This document shows positions 8,529 to 17,250 of a stretch of DNA of 48,918 bases, piece after piece. The translations under genes and the position numbers were made by a program. Within the stretch, counting starts at the first letter, position 1. The number at the start of each line of letters is the position of its first letter. The notes beneath the pieces are model-generated. The model searched no databases and was not told the DNA's origin. It saw nothing but the letters and a program-made list of their open reading frames with translations. Origin of the DNA: Clostridiaceae bacterium BRH_c20a (GTDB lineage Bacteria; Bacillota; Peptococcia; Peptococcales; BICA1-8). Location: the NCBI GenBank assembly GCA_000961765.1, contig LADT01000072.1, positions 1 to 48,918 on the forward strand, given 5' to 3'.

Positions 8529-9092
8529 ATGTTATTTATAATCATTGGATGTCTAGCGTTTTTATTTTTATATATTTTTGATATTAACAAGGTTAAATTT
8601 ATTCATAAGAATCTTAATATTTGCTTTGCAGTTGGTGTATTACTTTTAGCTTTTTCGACAATAGGGATATTATTTCATGACTCAAAAAGCTTTGAAATAT
8701 ATCTTCCTTTACGGGTGCTTTTCGGTGTGTTGTCAATTATTGCACTAGTTCTTATGCTTCATGCTTTGTTTTATTCTTTACCTTTTAAGGAGACATACAT
8801 CGAAGTAGAAAAGAGAAACAAAGTTATTGATACTGGGATGTATGCTCTCAGCCGTCATCCAGGCGTATTATGGTTTTTCCTTTTTTATTTCTTTCTCTGG
8901 TTGGCTTGGGGTAAAATGATCATAATGTGGGCCGGGATTGTTTGGACCATTATGGATATAATTCACGTTTATGTACAAGATCGATGGCTTTTTCCTAAAG
9001 CCCTAATTGATTATGACAAATATAAGGACAAAGTCCCATTTCTAATACCTAGTATTCGTAGTATTAAACAATTTATGATGACTATTAAATAG
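8529..9092 (+). CDS. ICMT/PEMT-like integral membrane methyltransferase family protein
   Basis: 187 residues, mostly hydrophobic, with about five membrane segments. The C-terminal half carries the family signature: GMYALSRHPGVLWF (residues about 104-117), then a hydrophobic hairpin, then LIDYDKYKDKVPFLIP, matching the RHP and Y-x(3)-V-P elements that bind S-adenosylmethionine in isoprenylcysteine carboxyl methyltransferase and phospholipid methyltransferase relatives. The acceptor is unknown: lipid amine, carboxylate or thiol are all possible. It is the first gene of a tight operon: 6 bases separate it from the GH3-family gene, which in turn overlaps the cyclic-di-GMP gene. ATG 8529 follows a GGGG ribosome site at a reasonable distance. 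Confidence 0.72.
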   Translation: MLFIIIGCLAFLFLYIFDINKVKFIHKNLNICFAVGVLLLAFSTIGILFHDSKSFEIYLPLRVLFGVLSIIALVLMLHALFYSLPFKETYIEVEKRNKVIDTGMYALSRHPGVLWFFLFYFFLWLAWGKMIIMWAGIVWTIMDIIHVYVQDRWLFPKALIDYDKYKDKVPFLIPSIRSIKQFMMTIK

Positions 9093-9098
9093 GAGGCC

Positions 9099-10709
9099 AT
9101 GATGGGTTTAGACCAGAAACTCCGTGAAAAACAATATGATAAAATTTGGCAAGAGTATTGTGGGTTTTTGGATCTTTCAATGCCACAATACATGGATATA
9201 CAAAACCGACTTATGCTCGAACAGATTGAATTATATTCCAATTGTGAACTGGGCAGACGTATTATGAAAGGGCAAAAGCCAACCACAGTTAATGAATACA
9301 GAAAGGTTGTCCCTCTTACCAAATATGAAGATTATGCAGATATTTTATTGCCAAAGGTGGAATCCGCTCTCCCAGGAAAACCTATGGTATGGATTGAAAC
9401 AACTTGGGAAGGTGGTAAAAATCCAGTAAAAGTTGCGCCTTATACCGAGGGTATGATTAATTGTCTCAAGACTTATTGTGTAACAATAATAATTCTTGCT
9501 TCAAGTAATAAAAAAGGTGAGATTGTATTAAGCGGGGGAGAAAATTTTCTCTATGGTATGGCACCGCTTCCTTACCTTACTGGATTGGTGCCCCATCTCA
9601 TTTCAAGTAGTATGTCTGTAAACTTCCTGCCAACTATCGAAGAAGCAGAGTCGATGAGCTTCAAACAAAGAAATAAGGTCGGATTTGAGTTGGGAATACA
9701 AAAGGGCATAGATCTATTTTTTGGTCTTAGCAGTATAATTGTGAAAATGGGTGATTCCTTTGCAGCGGGCAGTAGCTCTGGCAAAGACTTTTCAGTTCTA
9801 AAAAATTCTCCCAAAATGAATTACCGTTTATTAAAGGCATGGATTAAAAGAAAAGAAGATAATAATCCAATACTGCCAAAGGATATCTGGAAACTTAAAG
9901 GTTTAGTTTGCTCTGGAACAGATAGTGCAACTTTAAAAAAGAAAATGGAATATTATTGGGGAGTTAAGCCGCTGGAGATTTTTGGCGGTACCGAACCCAC
10001 TTGCATTGCCACTGAAACATGGAACAAGAACGGCTTGGTCCTCTTTCCTGACATTTGCTTCTATGAGTTTATTCCAAAGTCAGAGATGGAGAAAAATCTG
10101 GAGGATCCCCTGTATGTTCCCAAAACATACCTATTAAATGAACTGTTAACTGGGATTGAATATGAATTGGTGATTTCAAATTTCAAAGGAGGAGCTTTTG
10201 CCCGCTATAGGACAGGTGATATGTTTAAGTGTCTGTCCTTGAATGATGAGGAAGATAATATTCAACTTCCGCAGTTTGTATATGTTGATCGTGATCCAAG
10301 ATTTATAGACATAGCTGGATTCACTCGCATTTCAGAAGTTACAATTTGCCAGGCTATTGAGCTTTCGAAGCTAGATGTAACAGAATGGTTTGCTGTGAAG
10401 GAATTTGATGGGCTCAAGAGGTCCTTATTACATCTTTATGTTGAAGTGGGGTCAGAGGGTATCCGTGGTCCTATGACAAAAGATATAATCAAAGAGCATC
10501 TTTCAATTTATTTTCGTTATGTTGATACAGACTTCAGCAATTTAAAATCGCTGTTGGGAATTGATCCTCTTAAGGTAACTATTATCCCAACGGGGACTAT
10601 TAGTCAATTTTATACAGCCTTTGGAAGAAGGCTTAGAAAGATGAATCCGTCTCATTTTGATCTTATAGAAGTTTTGAAAATAGCGCAGGGTGGAAACGAG
10701 GTGTTCTAA
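9099..10709 (+). CDS. GH3-family adenylate-forming enzyme (acyl-acid amido synthetase-like)
   Basis: 536 residues resembling the GH3 family, best known from plants, where the enzymes adenylate a carboxylic acid (auxin, jasmonate) and couple it to an amino acid. Supporting features are the N-terminal pattern around TVNEYRKVVPLTKYEDY, the nucleotide-binding LEIFGGTEPTCIATETW (about residues 295-311) and FARYRTGDMFKC (about 366-377), and the C-terminal PLKVTIIPTGTISQFY. The first phosphate-binding loop reads ETTWEGGKNPVKVAPYT (about residue 105), unlike the usual serine/threonine-glycine-rich loop, so activity may be altered. ATG 9099 follows AGGAGG. It lies between a membrane methyltransferase and a cyclic-di-GMP protein and overlaps the latter by one base (TAATG). 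The substrate is unknown. Confidence 0.8.
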   Translation: MMGLDQKLREKQYDKIWQEYCGFLDLSMPQYMDIQNRLMLEQIELYSNCELGRRIMKGQKPTTVNEYRKVVPLTKYEDYADILLPKVESALPGKPMVWIETTWEGGKNPVKVAPYTEGMINCLKTYCVTIIILASSNKKGEIVLSGGENFLYGMAPLPYLTGLVPHLISSSMSVNFLPTIEEAESMSFKQRNKVGFELGIQKGIDLFFGLSSIIVKMGDSFAAGSSSGKDFSVLKNSPKMNYRLLKAWIKRKEDNNPILPKDIWKLKGLVCSGTDSATLKKKMEYYWGVKPLEIFGGTEPTCIATETWNKNGLVLFPDICFYEFIPKSEMEKNLEDPLYVPKTYLLNELLTGIEYELVISNFKGGAFARYRTGDMFKCLSLNDEEDNIQLPQFVYVDRDPRFIDIAGFTRISEVTICQAIELSKLDVTEWFAVKEFDGLKRSLLHLYVEVGSEGIRGPMTKDIIKEHLSIYFRYVDTDFSNLKSLLGIDPLKVTIIPTGTISQFYTAFGRRLRKMNPSHFDLIEVLKIAQGGNEVF

Positions 10710-13267
10710 TGCCTTTTTCGCAAATAATTTTCTGGTTAGTTCCAATAGTAGCATTGATAACCTATTGTTTGCTAATGCTCTTTTTTATGATATCTCAAAA
10801 GGACAAATTGATTAGGATGTTTATGTTAGTTTTAGCTGCATTGATCCTTTGGACTGCATCGGGATTATTTATGAAAATGGAGTTGTCTCCTGGGGTACTC
10901 TTTTGGAATAGGTTAATGGTTGCAGGAACAATTGCTGTCCCATTTCTGCTTTATTGTTTTGTTTCCGTCTTTACAAATTCTCTCAAGGTTTTAAATACAA
11001 TTATCTGGGGATTAATAGCGGTTGCAAGTCTTATAGTAAACTTAATGGGTTTTGTGGTAACTGAAGCTAATATAATTACTAATCCAGTTTTGATAAATGG
11101 GCAACAGTTTAATTTTGTTGAATTACACTATTCCCTAGGATTAATGGCTTATCCAATATTTTTTCTGATGTTTACGATAATTTTTGCGATTTTATTAAAA
11201 ACAAGGAAAGCTGTAAATAGAGGGGACGCTGCATATGGACGAATCGGCCTTATTACTACTGGGGTAGTAATAATGTTCATAGGCTCGCTTTTAAATGTAT
11301 TTCCAGCTATAGGTAAATACCCAGTAGACATACTTGCGTGTTTTATTAATGCAATTCTAATTACAATAGCAATTTACAAATATCGCATGCTGGAATTACG
11401 TTTTATGTTAACAAAGGGTATTGTCTATGGGGGAGTAGTCCTGTTTATTACAGGTTTTTATGTCTACGTTGTTTTTGCTGCTCAACAACAAATGAGTAAT
11501 TACAATATAGTTCCATATTTTACAGTTTTATTAGCTCTTATTGTAGCAGTTGTTTTTCAGCCATTGTATAGGTCTGCAGGTAAACTAGTTGATAAAATGT
11601 TTTATAAGGCTGAGTATTCCCAACGTCAGGCGCTAAGGAACTTCAGTGCTAGTATTTCCAATAATTTAGATTTAAAAGAAATAGCTCAAGAATTAATTGA
11701 AGCGATTCAGCTTGCTATTCCAACAAAAAATATATTTATTTTAATAAAGCATGAGGAGAAGGAACATTATTATGTGTTTTGCTCAGCATCTAAATTACAT
11801 AAGTCGGACTTTAAAATTTCTTTGGATAATCCTATTGCCAAATGGTTCATAAGTAACAACGTAAGTCTCTCACGTACGGAATTATATTCTCAGCCTCTTT
11901 TTAAATCAATGTGGGAAACAGAAAAAAAAGATATTAACGATTTGGGTATTGAAGTTATTACACCTATTAGGAGCAGAAATGATTTAATTGGTATGATCAT
12001 GCTAACAAATAAGAAAAATAATACTGCATACTTGCCGGATGATTTGGATTTACTTACTTATCTAGGGACATCAAGTGCCGTTGCTATTGACAATGCTAGA
12101 CTTTTTGCCCGTGCCCAATTAGAGTCAATTACTGACAGCCTTACAAAGTTATACAACCATGGATATTTCTGCAAAACACTGTCGGAGCAGTTGGAGAAAG
12201 TTGGTTATGCGGAGCTGTCCCTGCTTATGATTGACTTAGATTTATTTAAGCTATACAACGATTTATACGGTCATTTTGAAGGAGATAAGGCACTAAAAAC
12301 CGTTGCCTCAATTATCAAGAAAACTGTTGGAGATAAGGGCATTATTAGCCGCTATGGTGGTGAAGAATTTACCATATTGTTGCCTTATTATAATTCAAAA
12401 AGGGCTTTTGAAGTAGCTGAAAAGATAAGACTCGAAATACAGAGTTCTTTCTTTAATTCAACAGATGTTACTCAGCGGTTTTTAACAGCTAGTATTGGTG
12501 TTTGTACCTATCCTCATGCAGCCCCCAATGCTGAGGAACTTTTAAAGCGTGCTGACTGGGCAATGTATAATGCAAAAAACAATGGAAAGAATCAAACTGT
12601 TATTTATACTCCAAATGTTGAATCTTCCAATAATAATATTGATAAGACGGAAGAAAAACCTTATAAACCGGTCTATATTGCTACGGTATATGCTCTGACA
12701 GCAGCTATTGATGCTAAGGATCATTATACCTTCGGTCATTCCCAAAGAGTTGCCGAATATACCGCTATTCTTGCTAATGCAATAGGCCTAGACAAATCAC
12801 ATCTAGAAATAGTTAGAGAGGCAGCTCTTTTGCATGACATAGGCAAGATTGGAATTCCAGAAAATATTCTTACAAAAACCGGGAAGCTTACCAGTGAAGA
12901 ATATAGCATTGTTAAAGCCCATGTTGAAATGTCTATTACCATTATTAAGCATTTACCCTCTTTAAACCATGTAATACCGGCTGTTATCGGACACCATGAA
13001 AGGTGGGATGGACAAGGCTATCCGCGGGGTCTAAAGGGTGATAATATTCCTTTGTTAGCTAGATGTCTTGCTATAACCGACACTTTTGATGCGATGACCT
13101 CGGACCGTCCATATAGAAAGGGTTTTAGTGTAAAAACAACACTTAATGAGATAAAGAATTGTATTGGAACACAATTTGATCCTGTAATGGCAAATTTATT
13201 TATAAGACTAGTTCTTGAAGGTACCATTGACATAAAACGAACAATAAACAATAGCAAGGCAGTTTGA
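10709..13267 (+). CDS. 7TM-sensor, GAF, GGDEF and HD-GYP cyclic-di-GMP signalling protein
   Basis: 852 residues. In order: about seven to eight N-terminal transmembrane segments (residues 5-300) resembling the 7TM input domain of histidine kinases; a GAF domain (about 310-470); a diguanylate cyclase domain (about 475-635) with intact signature GGEEF (550-554); and an HD-GYP phosphodiesterase domain (about 650-840) with LLHDIGKIGIPE (His709-Asp710) and HHERWDGQGYP. Both the making and breaking domains for cyclic di-GMP look catalytically intact, so net output probably depends on what the membrane and GAF domains sense. The start overlaps the stop of the GH3 gene (TAATG), which implies translational coupling. 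A terminator follows at 13338. Confidence 0.93.
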   Translation: MPFSQIIFWLVPIVALITYCLLMLFFMISQKDKLIRMFMLVLAALILWTASGLFMKMELSPGVLFWNRLMVAGTIAVPFLLYCFVSVFTNSLKVLNTIIWGLIAVASLIVNLMGFVVTEANIITNPVLINGQQFNFVELHYSLGLMAYPIFFLMFTIIFAILLKTRKAVNRGDAAYGRIGLITTGVVIMFIGSLLNVFPAIGKYPVDILACFINAILITIAIYKYRMLELRFMLTKGIVYGGVVLFITGFYVYVVFAAQQQMSNYNIVPYFTVLLALIVAVVFQPLYRSAGKLVDKMFYKAEYSQRQALRNFSASISNNLDLKEIAQELIEAIQLAIPTKNIFILIKHEEKEHYYVFCSASKLHKSDFKISLDNPIAKWFISNNVSLSRTELYSQPLFKSMWETEKKDINDLGIEVITPIRSRNDLIGMIMLTNKKNNTAYLPDDLDLLTYLGTSSAVAIDNARLFARAQLESITDSLTKLYNHGYFCKTLSEQLEKVGYAELSLLMIDLDLFKLYNDLYGHFEGDKALKTVASIIKKTVGDKGIISRYGGEEFTILLPYYNSKRAFEVAEKIRLEIQSSFFNSTDVTQRFLTASIGVCTYPHAAPNAEELLKRADWAMYNAKNNGKNQTVIYTPNVESSNNNIDKTEEKPYKPVYIATVYALTAAIDAKDHYTFGHSQRVAEYTAILANAIGLDKSHLEIVREAALLHDIGKIGIPENILTKTGKLTSEEYSIVKAHVEMSITIIKHLPSLNHVIPAVIGHHERWDGQGYPRGLKGDNIPLLARCLAITDTFDAMTSDRPYRKGFSVKTTLNEIKNCIGTQFDPVMANLFIRLVLEGTIDIKRTINNSKAV

Positions 13268-13337
13268 CCAATAGTATAGGTAATATAGAGAAAGGAAAAC
13301 AATGGGAGAACCTACGGGAATAATTTCTGCATAAAAC

Positions 13338-13375
13338 AAAGGACCATTGAGGCGACCGTAATGGTCCTTTTACTA
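13338..13375 (+). terminator. Terminator ending the methyltransferase-GH3-GGDEF operon
   Basis: A perfect 11-base stem AAAGGACCATT / AATGGTCCTTT with an 11-base loop, followed by T-rich sequence. Confidence 0.88.
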
Positions 13376-13388
13376 TTAGGAAGTATTA

Positions 13389-13418
13389 TTGAGTTAATTG
13401 TTATTCAAGTGATATTAT
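13389..13418 (+). promoter_or_regulatory. Possible promoter of the rhomboid gene
   Basis: TTGAGT (13389-13394), 18 bases, TATTAT (13413-13418), about 80 bases before the gene start. Confidence 0.4.
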
Positions 13419-13498
13419 CGGGAATTGCATTTTGGAAAATGACCTAGAGGGGTAAGCTAAGTATGCGACTTAGATGTTAGCAAAAAGGAGGGTTTTTT

Positions 13499-14095
13499 TT
13501 GGATTATTACAGAGGAGCTTTTGGTGGAAACATTGCTTTTTCGTATTTGAAGAAGCATGCACGTATAATCATTGGAATTATTTCAATCAATGTGGCAGTT
13601 TTTGCAGTGAGCATTCTGATTGGAGTTCACCAATGGACTATTTTTCAGGGAGGAATGGCTCCCTTAGGTTATGTTTTGGCTTCAGGCGAATACTGGCGGT
13701 TTCTTACAGCTATGTTTATCCATTCTGATATTTTGCACCTGGTTTTTAATATGATTATACTTATGCATGCCGGAGGATATTTAGAGCCCCAGTTAGGTTC
13801 CAAATGGTTTGTTGCTTTTTATTTGGTATCTGGATTGTTGGTTTCTTTTTTTACAGGGATATTAAGTAGTACTCTTTCCGTAGGGGCTTCTGGCGCCCTA
13901 TTTGCTATTTTGGGTTATATTCTCTATTTTGACCTGAGAGCCAGAAGAAGTGGAAGGGTGACTAATAGTATGATTATGCCTTTGGTGGTAATAAATATTA
14001 TTTTTACTTTGATTGTGCCCAAGGTTAGTACAGTCGGGCATCTATCAGGTTTAGCTATCGGGTTTTTTTATGCATTTATAAAGGGGAAGAGATAG
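13499..14095 (+). CDS. Rhomboid-family intramembrane serine protease
   Basis: 198 residues with about six transmembrane segments. The catalytic dyad is visible: Ser131 in VGASGALFA and His181 in VGHLSGLAIG. The oxyanion-side motif HSDILHLVFNM (residues 75-85) is also typical. Rhomboids cleave membrane proteins inside the bilayer. The start is TTG 13499 with AAGGAGG 6 to 7 bases upstream; a competing frame starting at 13474 has no recognisable features. No substrate can be named from the neighbours. Confidence 0.93.
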   Translation: MDYYRGAFGGNIAFSYLKKHARIIIGIISINVAVFAVSILIGVHQWTIFQGGMAPLGYVLASGEYWRFLTAMFIHSDILHLVFNMIILMHAGGYLEPQLGSKWFVAFYLVSGLLVSFFTGILSSTLSVGASGALFAILGYILYFDLRARRSGRVTNSMIMPLVVINIIFTLIVPKVSTVGHLSGLAIGFFYAFIKGKR

Positions 14096-14277
14096 ACAGC
14101 CATAGTATGGTTTAACAATATTGTATTTAAATAAAGGTATTAAATAATAGTAAAAAAGTTGTTTTTAGTGACTTTAGAGTCGTATTTTATTAAATATATT
14201 GCATAAAATTACATATTTCGACTTTTTCCAACAATATAGTTAATATTAAAAAAATGCAATAATTTACCTTAATTTAA

Positions 14278-14305
14278 TTGACATTCTAGTAAATACTAAT
14301 AATAC
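14278..14305 (+). promoter_or_regulatory. Promoter candidate very close to the next start codon
   Basis: A consensus TTGACA (14278-14283) is followed 16 bases later by TAATAC (14300-14305). Transcription would begin near 14312, only a few bases before the proposed GTG start at 14318 or 14321, so the message would be almost leaderless unless a later start is used. Confidence 0.45.
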
Positions 14306-14317
14306 GAAAAACTATAG

Positions 14318-14788
14318 GTGGTGAGATCTATTAATAAAATTAAGAATAAGAATATATTGGGGTTAGCCACTGGTATTTTTTATACATTTACACATAAAAT
14401 CGTAACAGTAATTGCAAATAAAATAAATAAAAATAAAGACAAAAAGAATTCCTTGCTTACAAAGAAAAATAGAGCAACCTGTACCCCGGAATTAGGTCGA
14501 ATTTGTTTGAATGAAGCAACAAATTATTTGAAAGGATATTTAATTTCCCAACTAATAACGAAAACAGGTCGTAAATATGCTCCCTTGAAGGGGGCGGGAA
14601 TAGGGACATTTTATTGGATGGGAACTAACAGACTTACTAAAAGAGCAAACCTATTTATAGGTGGGATAACAGGTGCGATAACAGGGCTGTTTGTAAAACA
14701 TTGTGGGCATGATGAGTTATTTCCCTACGAGGTCCCAAAACCAAATTTTTATTATAAGGTGTTAAGGATTAAAAGAAGAAGTAAATAA
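14318..14788 (+). CDS. Unknown basic protein with a glycine-rich hydrophobic stretch
   Basis: I do not recognise this 156-residue protein. It is lysine-rich, with a weakly hydrophobic N-terminus, a conserved-looking LGRICLNEATNYLKGY (about residues 60-75), and a glycine-patterned hydrophobic region with LKGAGIGTFYWMG and LFIGGITGAITGLF (about 94-125), reminiscent of glycine-zipper membrane segments. The start is uncertain: GTG 14318 and GTG 14321 both lie within an AGGTGGTG string. It is followed after 26 bases by the duplicated helical protein, so the two may be co-transcribed. Confidence 0.5.
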   Translation: MVRSINKIKNKNILGLATGIFYTFTHKIVTVIANKINKNKDKKNSLLTKKNRATCTPELGRICLNEATNYLKGYLISQLITKTGRKYAPLKGAGIGTFYWMGTNRLTKRANLFIGGITGAITGLFVKHCGHDELFPYEVPKPNFYYKVLRIKRRSK

Positions 14789-14814
14789 ATCAGCAAGGGG
14801 GCTTTAATTAAATT

Positions 14815-15792
14815 ATGTTCATTAAATTAGGCGCAAAACCGGAAGGAAAACAGTCCATGCTTAATGTTGAAGAAGCCTATTCTTTGTGGGATTTAGCAAC
14901 GGTAAAATATGCAGGAATTGATATGGTACAAATTTGGTATATTTTTGCCCATGACCCGGATCTTAAATTTATTTTAAAAAGATCACTTGATAAACTTAAG
15001 AAACAGGCTAAGGCTTTAGAAAAGGAACTGAAAAAATACTCTATTAATGGGCCAGATCGCCCCCGATCGGATATAAATTCAGCTACTAATTCCGAAATAT
15101 TAACAGATGAAAACTTAGGAAAGTATCTCTTACTAGCTATGCAAGAGGAAATGGAATTATTATTTAAAGCTACTAGAAATGCGACAACTAACGACGCTTT
15201 AAGGGCCTTGTTTATTAAGTTTCTGACTTCGGTAATTGATGATTTAGATAGTTTAATTAAATATTTAAAATTGAAAGGCTGGGTAGGTGTTCCCCCTATA
15301 TACCCAAATATTCCTGTTCAAACACAAGAACAGGCCGATGCAGGGGAAATTTTTCATTTATGGGATCACTTAACTTTTAGATATGACAATATTTATCAAA
15401 CACAATATTGGTATGAACATGCTAAAGACACTGATTTCAAATTATTATTGAAGAAAGGTTTACAGGATAATTTAAAGGTACAAGTGGAACGATTAGAAAA
15501 TGAGCTTAGTAAATTCGGAGTGCCTTTACCTTCTCAACCACCGGCCGTCATAGCTACAACTGGATCGGCAAATCTTGAAGATACTTATATGTATAGAATA
15601 CTCTTTACCGGTATGGTAGGTGCCGCCTGGATGCATGCTTTGGCTTTAAAGCAATGTTTTACTAATGATCGGCTTAGGGGGATTTTTAAGGATTTATTAG
15701 TAGACGAAATAAACATTATTGACAAAATGATCTTATTCGGAAAAGTTAAAGGCTGGTTAGGGGTTGTACCCCAATTTAATCCTATGTTATAA
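14815..15792 (+). CDS. DUF3231-like helical protein with internal duplication
   Basis: 325 residues made of two similar halves. LWDLATVKYAGIDMVQIWY (from residue 24) matches LWDHLTFRYDNIYQTQYWY in the second half; LEKELKKYSINGPDRP matches LENELSKFGVPLPSQPP; and both halves end in GW-x-G (GWVGVPPIYP, GWLGVVPQFNP). The double all-helical layout with a Y/FG-x-PLP-x-RPP-like link is what I recall for DUF3231 proteins, ferritin-like and common in spore-forming Firmicutes; a spore-coat role is inference only. ATG 14815 is preceded by AAGGGGG. It ends at a terminator shared with the convergent antiporter gene. Confidence 0.65.
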   Translation: MFIKLGAKPEGKQSMLNVEEAYSLWDLATVKYAGIDMVQIWYIFAHDPDLKFILKRSLDKLKKQAKALEKELKKYSINGPDRPRSDINSATNSEILTDENLGKYLLLAMQEEMELLFKATRNATTNDALRALFIKFLTSVIDDLDSLIKYLKLKGWVGVPPIYPNIPVQTQEQADAGEIFHLWDHLTFRYDNIYQTQYWYEHAKDTDFKLLLKKGLQDNLKVQVERLENELSKFGVPLPSQPPAVIATTGSANLEDTYMYRILFTGMVGAAWMHALALKQCFTNDRLRGIFKDLLVDEINIIDKMILFGKVKGWLGVVPQFNPML

Positions 15793-15799
15793 ACTTCTT

Positions 15800-15832
15800 A
15801 AGTTTATAAAGGCTTTTTACCTTTTCAAACTT
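15800..15832. terminator. Hairpin between convergent genes (likely two-way terminator)
   Basis: AAGTTT-ATA-AAGG and CCTT-TTC-AAACTT form an interrupted stem with a T-rich loop, overlapped by a direct repeat of TTTATAAAGG. Confidence 0.55.
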
Positions 15833-15865
15833 TATAAAGGTTATATTGCAAAGTATAAATTAAGA

Positions 15866-16822
15866 TCAATTTCTGCTAATGATATACACTAAATATAATA
15901 AATATGCTAATGCCAGTATTATTCCCTCAAACTTTGCAACTTTAAAATGGGTTCTCGAAAATACCAATAATACTAGAGTTAAAAATATCATTAGTATAAT
16001 ATCAAAAAATATTTTGTTATCAACCTTCAGGGGAGAGATAACTGAAGAAATGCCAAGTACAAATAAAATGTTAAAAATATTGCTTCCGATAATATTTCCC
16101 AGTGCAATTTCGCTTTGTCTCTTAATAGCCGCGGTAATAGATGTAATTAATTCGGGTAAGGATGTTCCGATAGCTACGATGGTTAATCCTACTAAGGTCT
16201 CACTCATGCCTAAAGAATAAGCAATTTTAGTGCTGCTTTTTACAACTAAATTTCCTCCATAAATTATTGCTGACAGACCTAATAATGTATAAAAAATATA
16301 TTTAATCCAAGTAACCCTGTCAGCTCTATAATCCGTGCTAGCCCCGTTATCGCGGCTGCTTCTGGCTACCTCAAAAATATAGTACATAAAGATTAAAAAA
16401 AACAGCAGAAATATTAATCCATCACCAGGAGTTATTAAATTATCATTTGTAAACTGTAAACTCGTATCACTTAAAAGGATTAATAATGCAATGCTAGCTA
16501 ATAATGTAAACGGGATTTCTTTTCTAATAGTTTCACTTTCTACTTTTAAAGGGGTTAAAAAGGCAGTTAAACCTATTACAAGAGTAATGTTAAAAATATT
16601 ACTACCAATTACATTTCCTAAGGTTACTTCCACATTCCCGTTTATTGCTGCCATAATACTTACGGTAGCTTCAGGAGAACTGGTTCCAAAGGCTACAATT
16701 GTTAAACCAATTAATATCGAAGGAACTTTAAGTAAACTGGCTATTTTAGATGAGCCATCAACGAAAAGGTCAGCCCCCTTTATTAATAATGCAAAGCCGA
16801 TAATTAACACTAAATAATTCAT
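15866..16822 (-). CDS. Calcium/sodium antiporter, CaCA family (YrbG-like)
   Basis: 318 residues with about ten transmembrane segments and two inverted repeats carrying the alpha motifs: GLTIVAFGTSSPEATVS with GNVIGSNIFN in the first half, and GLTIVAIGTSLPELITS with GNIIGSNIFN in the second. These acidic motifs bind the exchanged cations in K+-independent Na+/Ca2+ exchangers of the YrbG type. Length is typical. It is a single gene on the minus strand, convergent with the preceding plus-strand pair. Confidence 0.93.
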   Translation of the reverse strand: MNYLVLIIGFALLIKGADLFVDGSSKIASLLKVPSILIGLTIVAFGTSSPEATVSIMAAINGNVEVTLGNVIGSNIFNITLVIGLTAFLTPLKVESETIRKEIPFTLLASIALLILLSDTSLQFTNDNLITPGDGLIFLLFFLIFMYYIFEVARSSRDNGASTDYRADRVTWIKYIFYTLLGLSAIIYGGNLVVKSSTKIAYSLGMSETLVGLTIVAIGTSLPELITSITAAIKRQSEIALGNIIGSNIFNILFVLGISSVISPLKVDNKIFFDIILMIFLTLVLLVFSRTHFKVAKFEGIILALAYLLYLVYIISRN

Positions 16823-17230
16823 AATGCTATCTCAATCCTTTGCCAGTCAAATTTCCCATTCATTTGGAAATATCCATAACATTAAACATATTTTTATTTA
16901 TCAATGCCCAATTATTATTATATAAATGCAAAAAAATAGATATTTAGTGAGATTGAATGACGATTAGAGTTTATAAAAAGATGCAAAAATATCAGGGAAA
17001 AAAGCAAGTCGTTAATAAATTGGGCCGATTTTAGTAATTAATATTGAAAATAAGTTGTAAGGTGTACAACCTTGCAACTTATTTTTTATTAAAGTAACCT
17101 AAGGTAAATATTTTAAGGTAAAATGCGATTATAGGATTTTTCCTGCAAAGAGGTATTAATAAATTAATTAAAGTTAAGAAAAGGGGGGAATATGGCTCTA
17201 AAATTAAGCAAGGCCAAGATAATCTAAAAA
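16823..17230. other. Intergenic stretch with one strong hairpin, no supported gene
   Basis: About 400 AT-rich bases. A 25-codon frame (16957-17034) and an 11-codon frame (17192-17227, after AGGGGGG) exist, but neither shows recognisable protein features. The strong hairpin at 17049-17088 is listed separately and might terminate a small RNA. Confidence 0.4.
17049..17088. terminator. Strong hairpin with T runs on both strands and no obvious gene upstream
   Basis: AATAAGTTGTAAGGT / ACCTTGCAACTTATT form a stem of about 14 pairs with one G-T wobble, followed by TTTTTTATT on the plus strand; the complement also ends in TTATTTT. No protein gene ends just before it on the plus strand. Confidence 0.65.
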
Positions 17231-17250
17231 AATGTGATTATTCGCACATT
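17231..17250. promoter_or_regulatory. CRP/FNR-like palindrome overlapping the GntR promoter
   Basis: AATGTG-ATTATTCG-CACATT is a 6-base inverted repeat with the TGTGA-N6-(C)GCACA pattern of Crp/Fnr-family sites. It abuts and overlaps by two bases the -35 box (17249-17254), a position suited to regulation. Confidence 0.45.

Noticed and set aside
8351-8581. 76-codon frame after aroF
   Set aside because: It runs through the terminator hairpin and promoter region, has no recognisable protein features and overlaps the methyltransferase start.
13474-13728. 84-codon frame overlapping the rhomboid start
   Set aside because: The overlapping frame has all rhomboid catalytic residues; this one shows none.
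16957-17034. 25-codon basic frame, possibly a transposase scrap
   Set aside because: No ribosome site, too short to judge, no neighbouring element ends.
17192-17227. 11-codon frame with a strong ribosome site (possible leader peptide)
   Set aside because: It lies upstream of the -10 box of the GntR promoter, so it would not be in that transcript; codon content is unremarkable.
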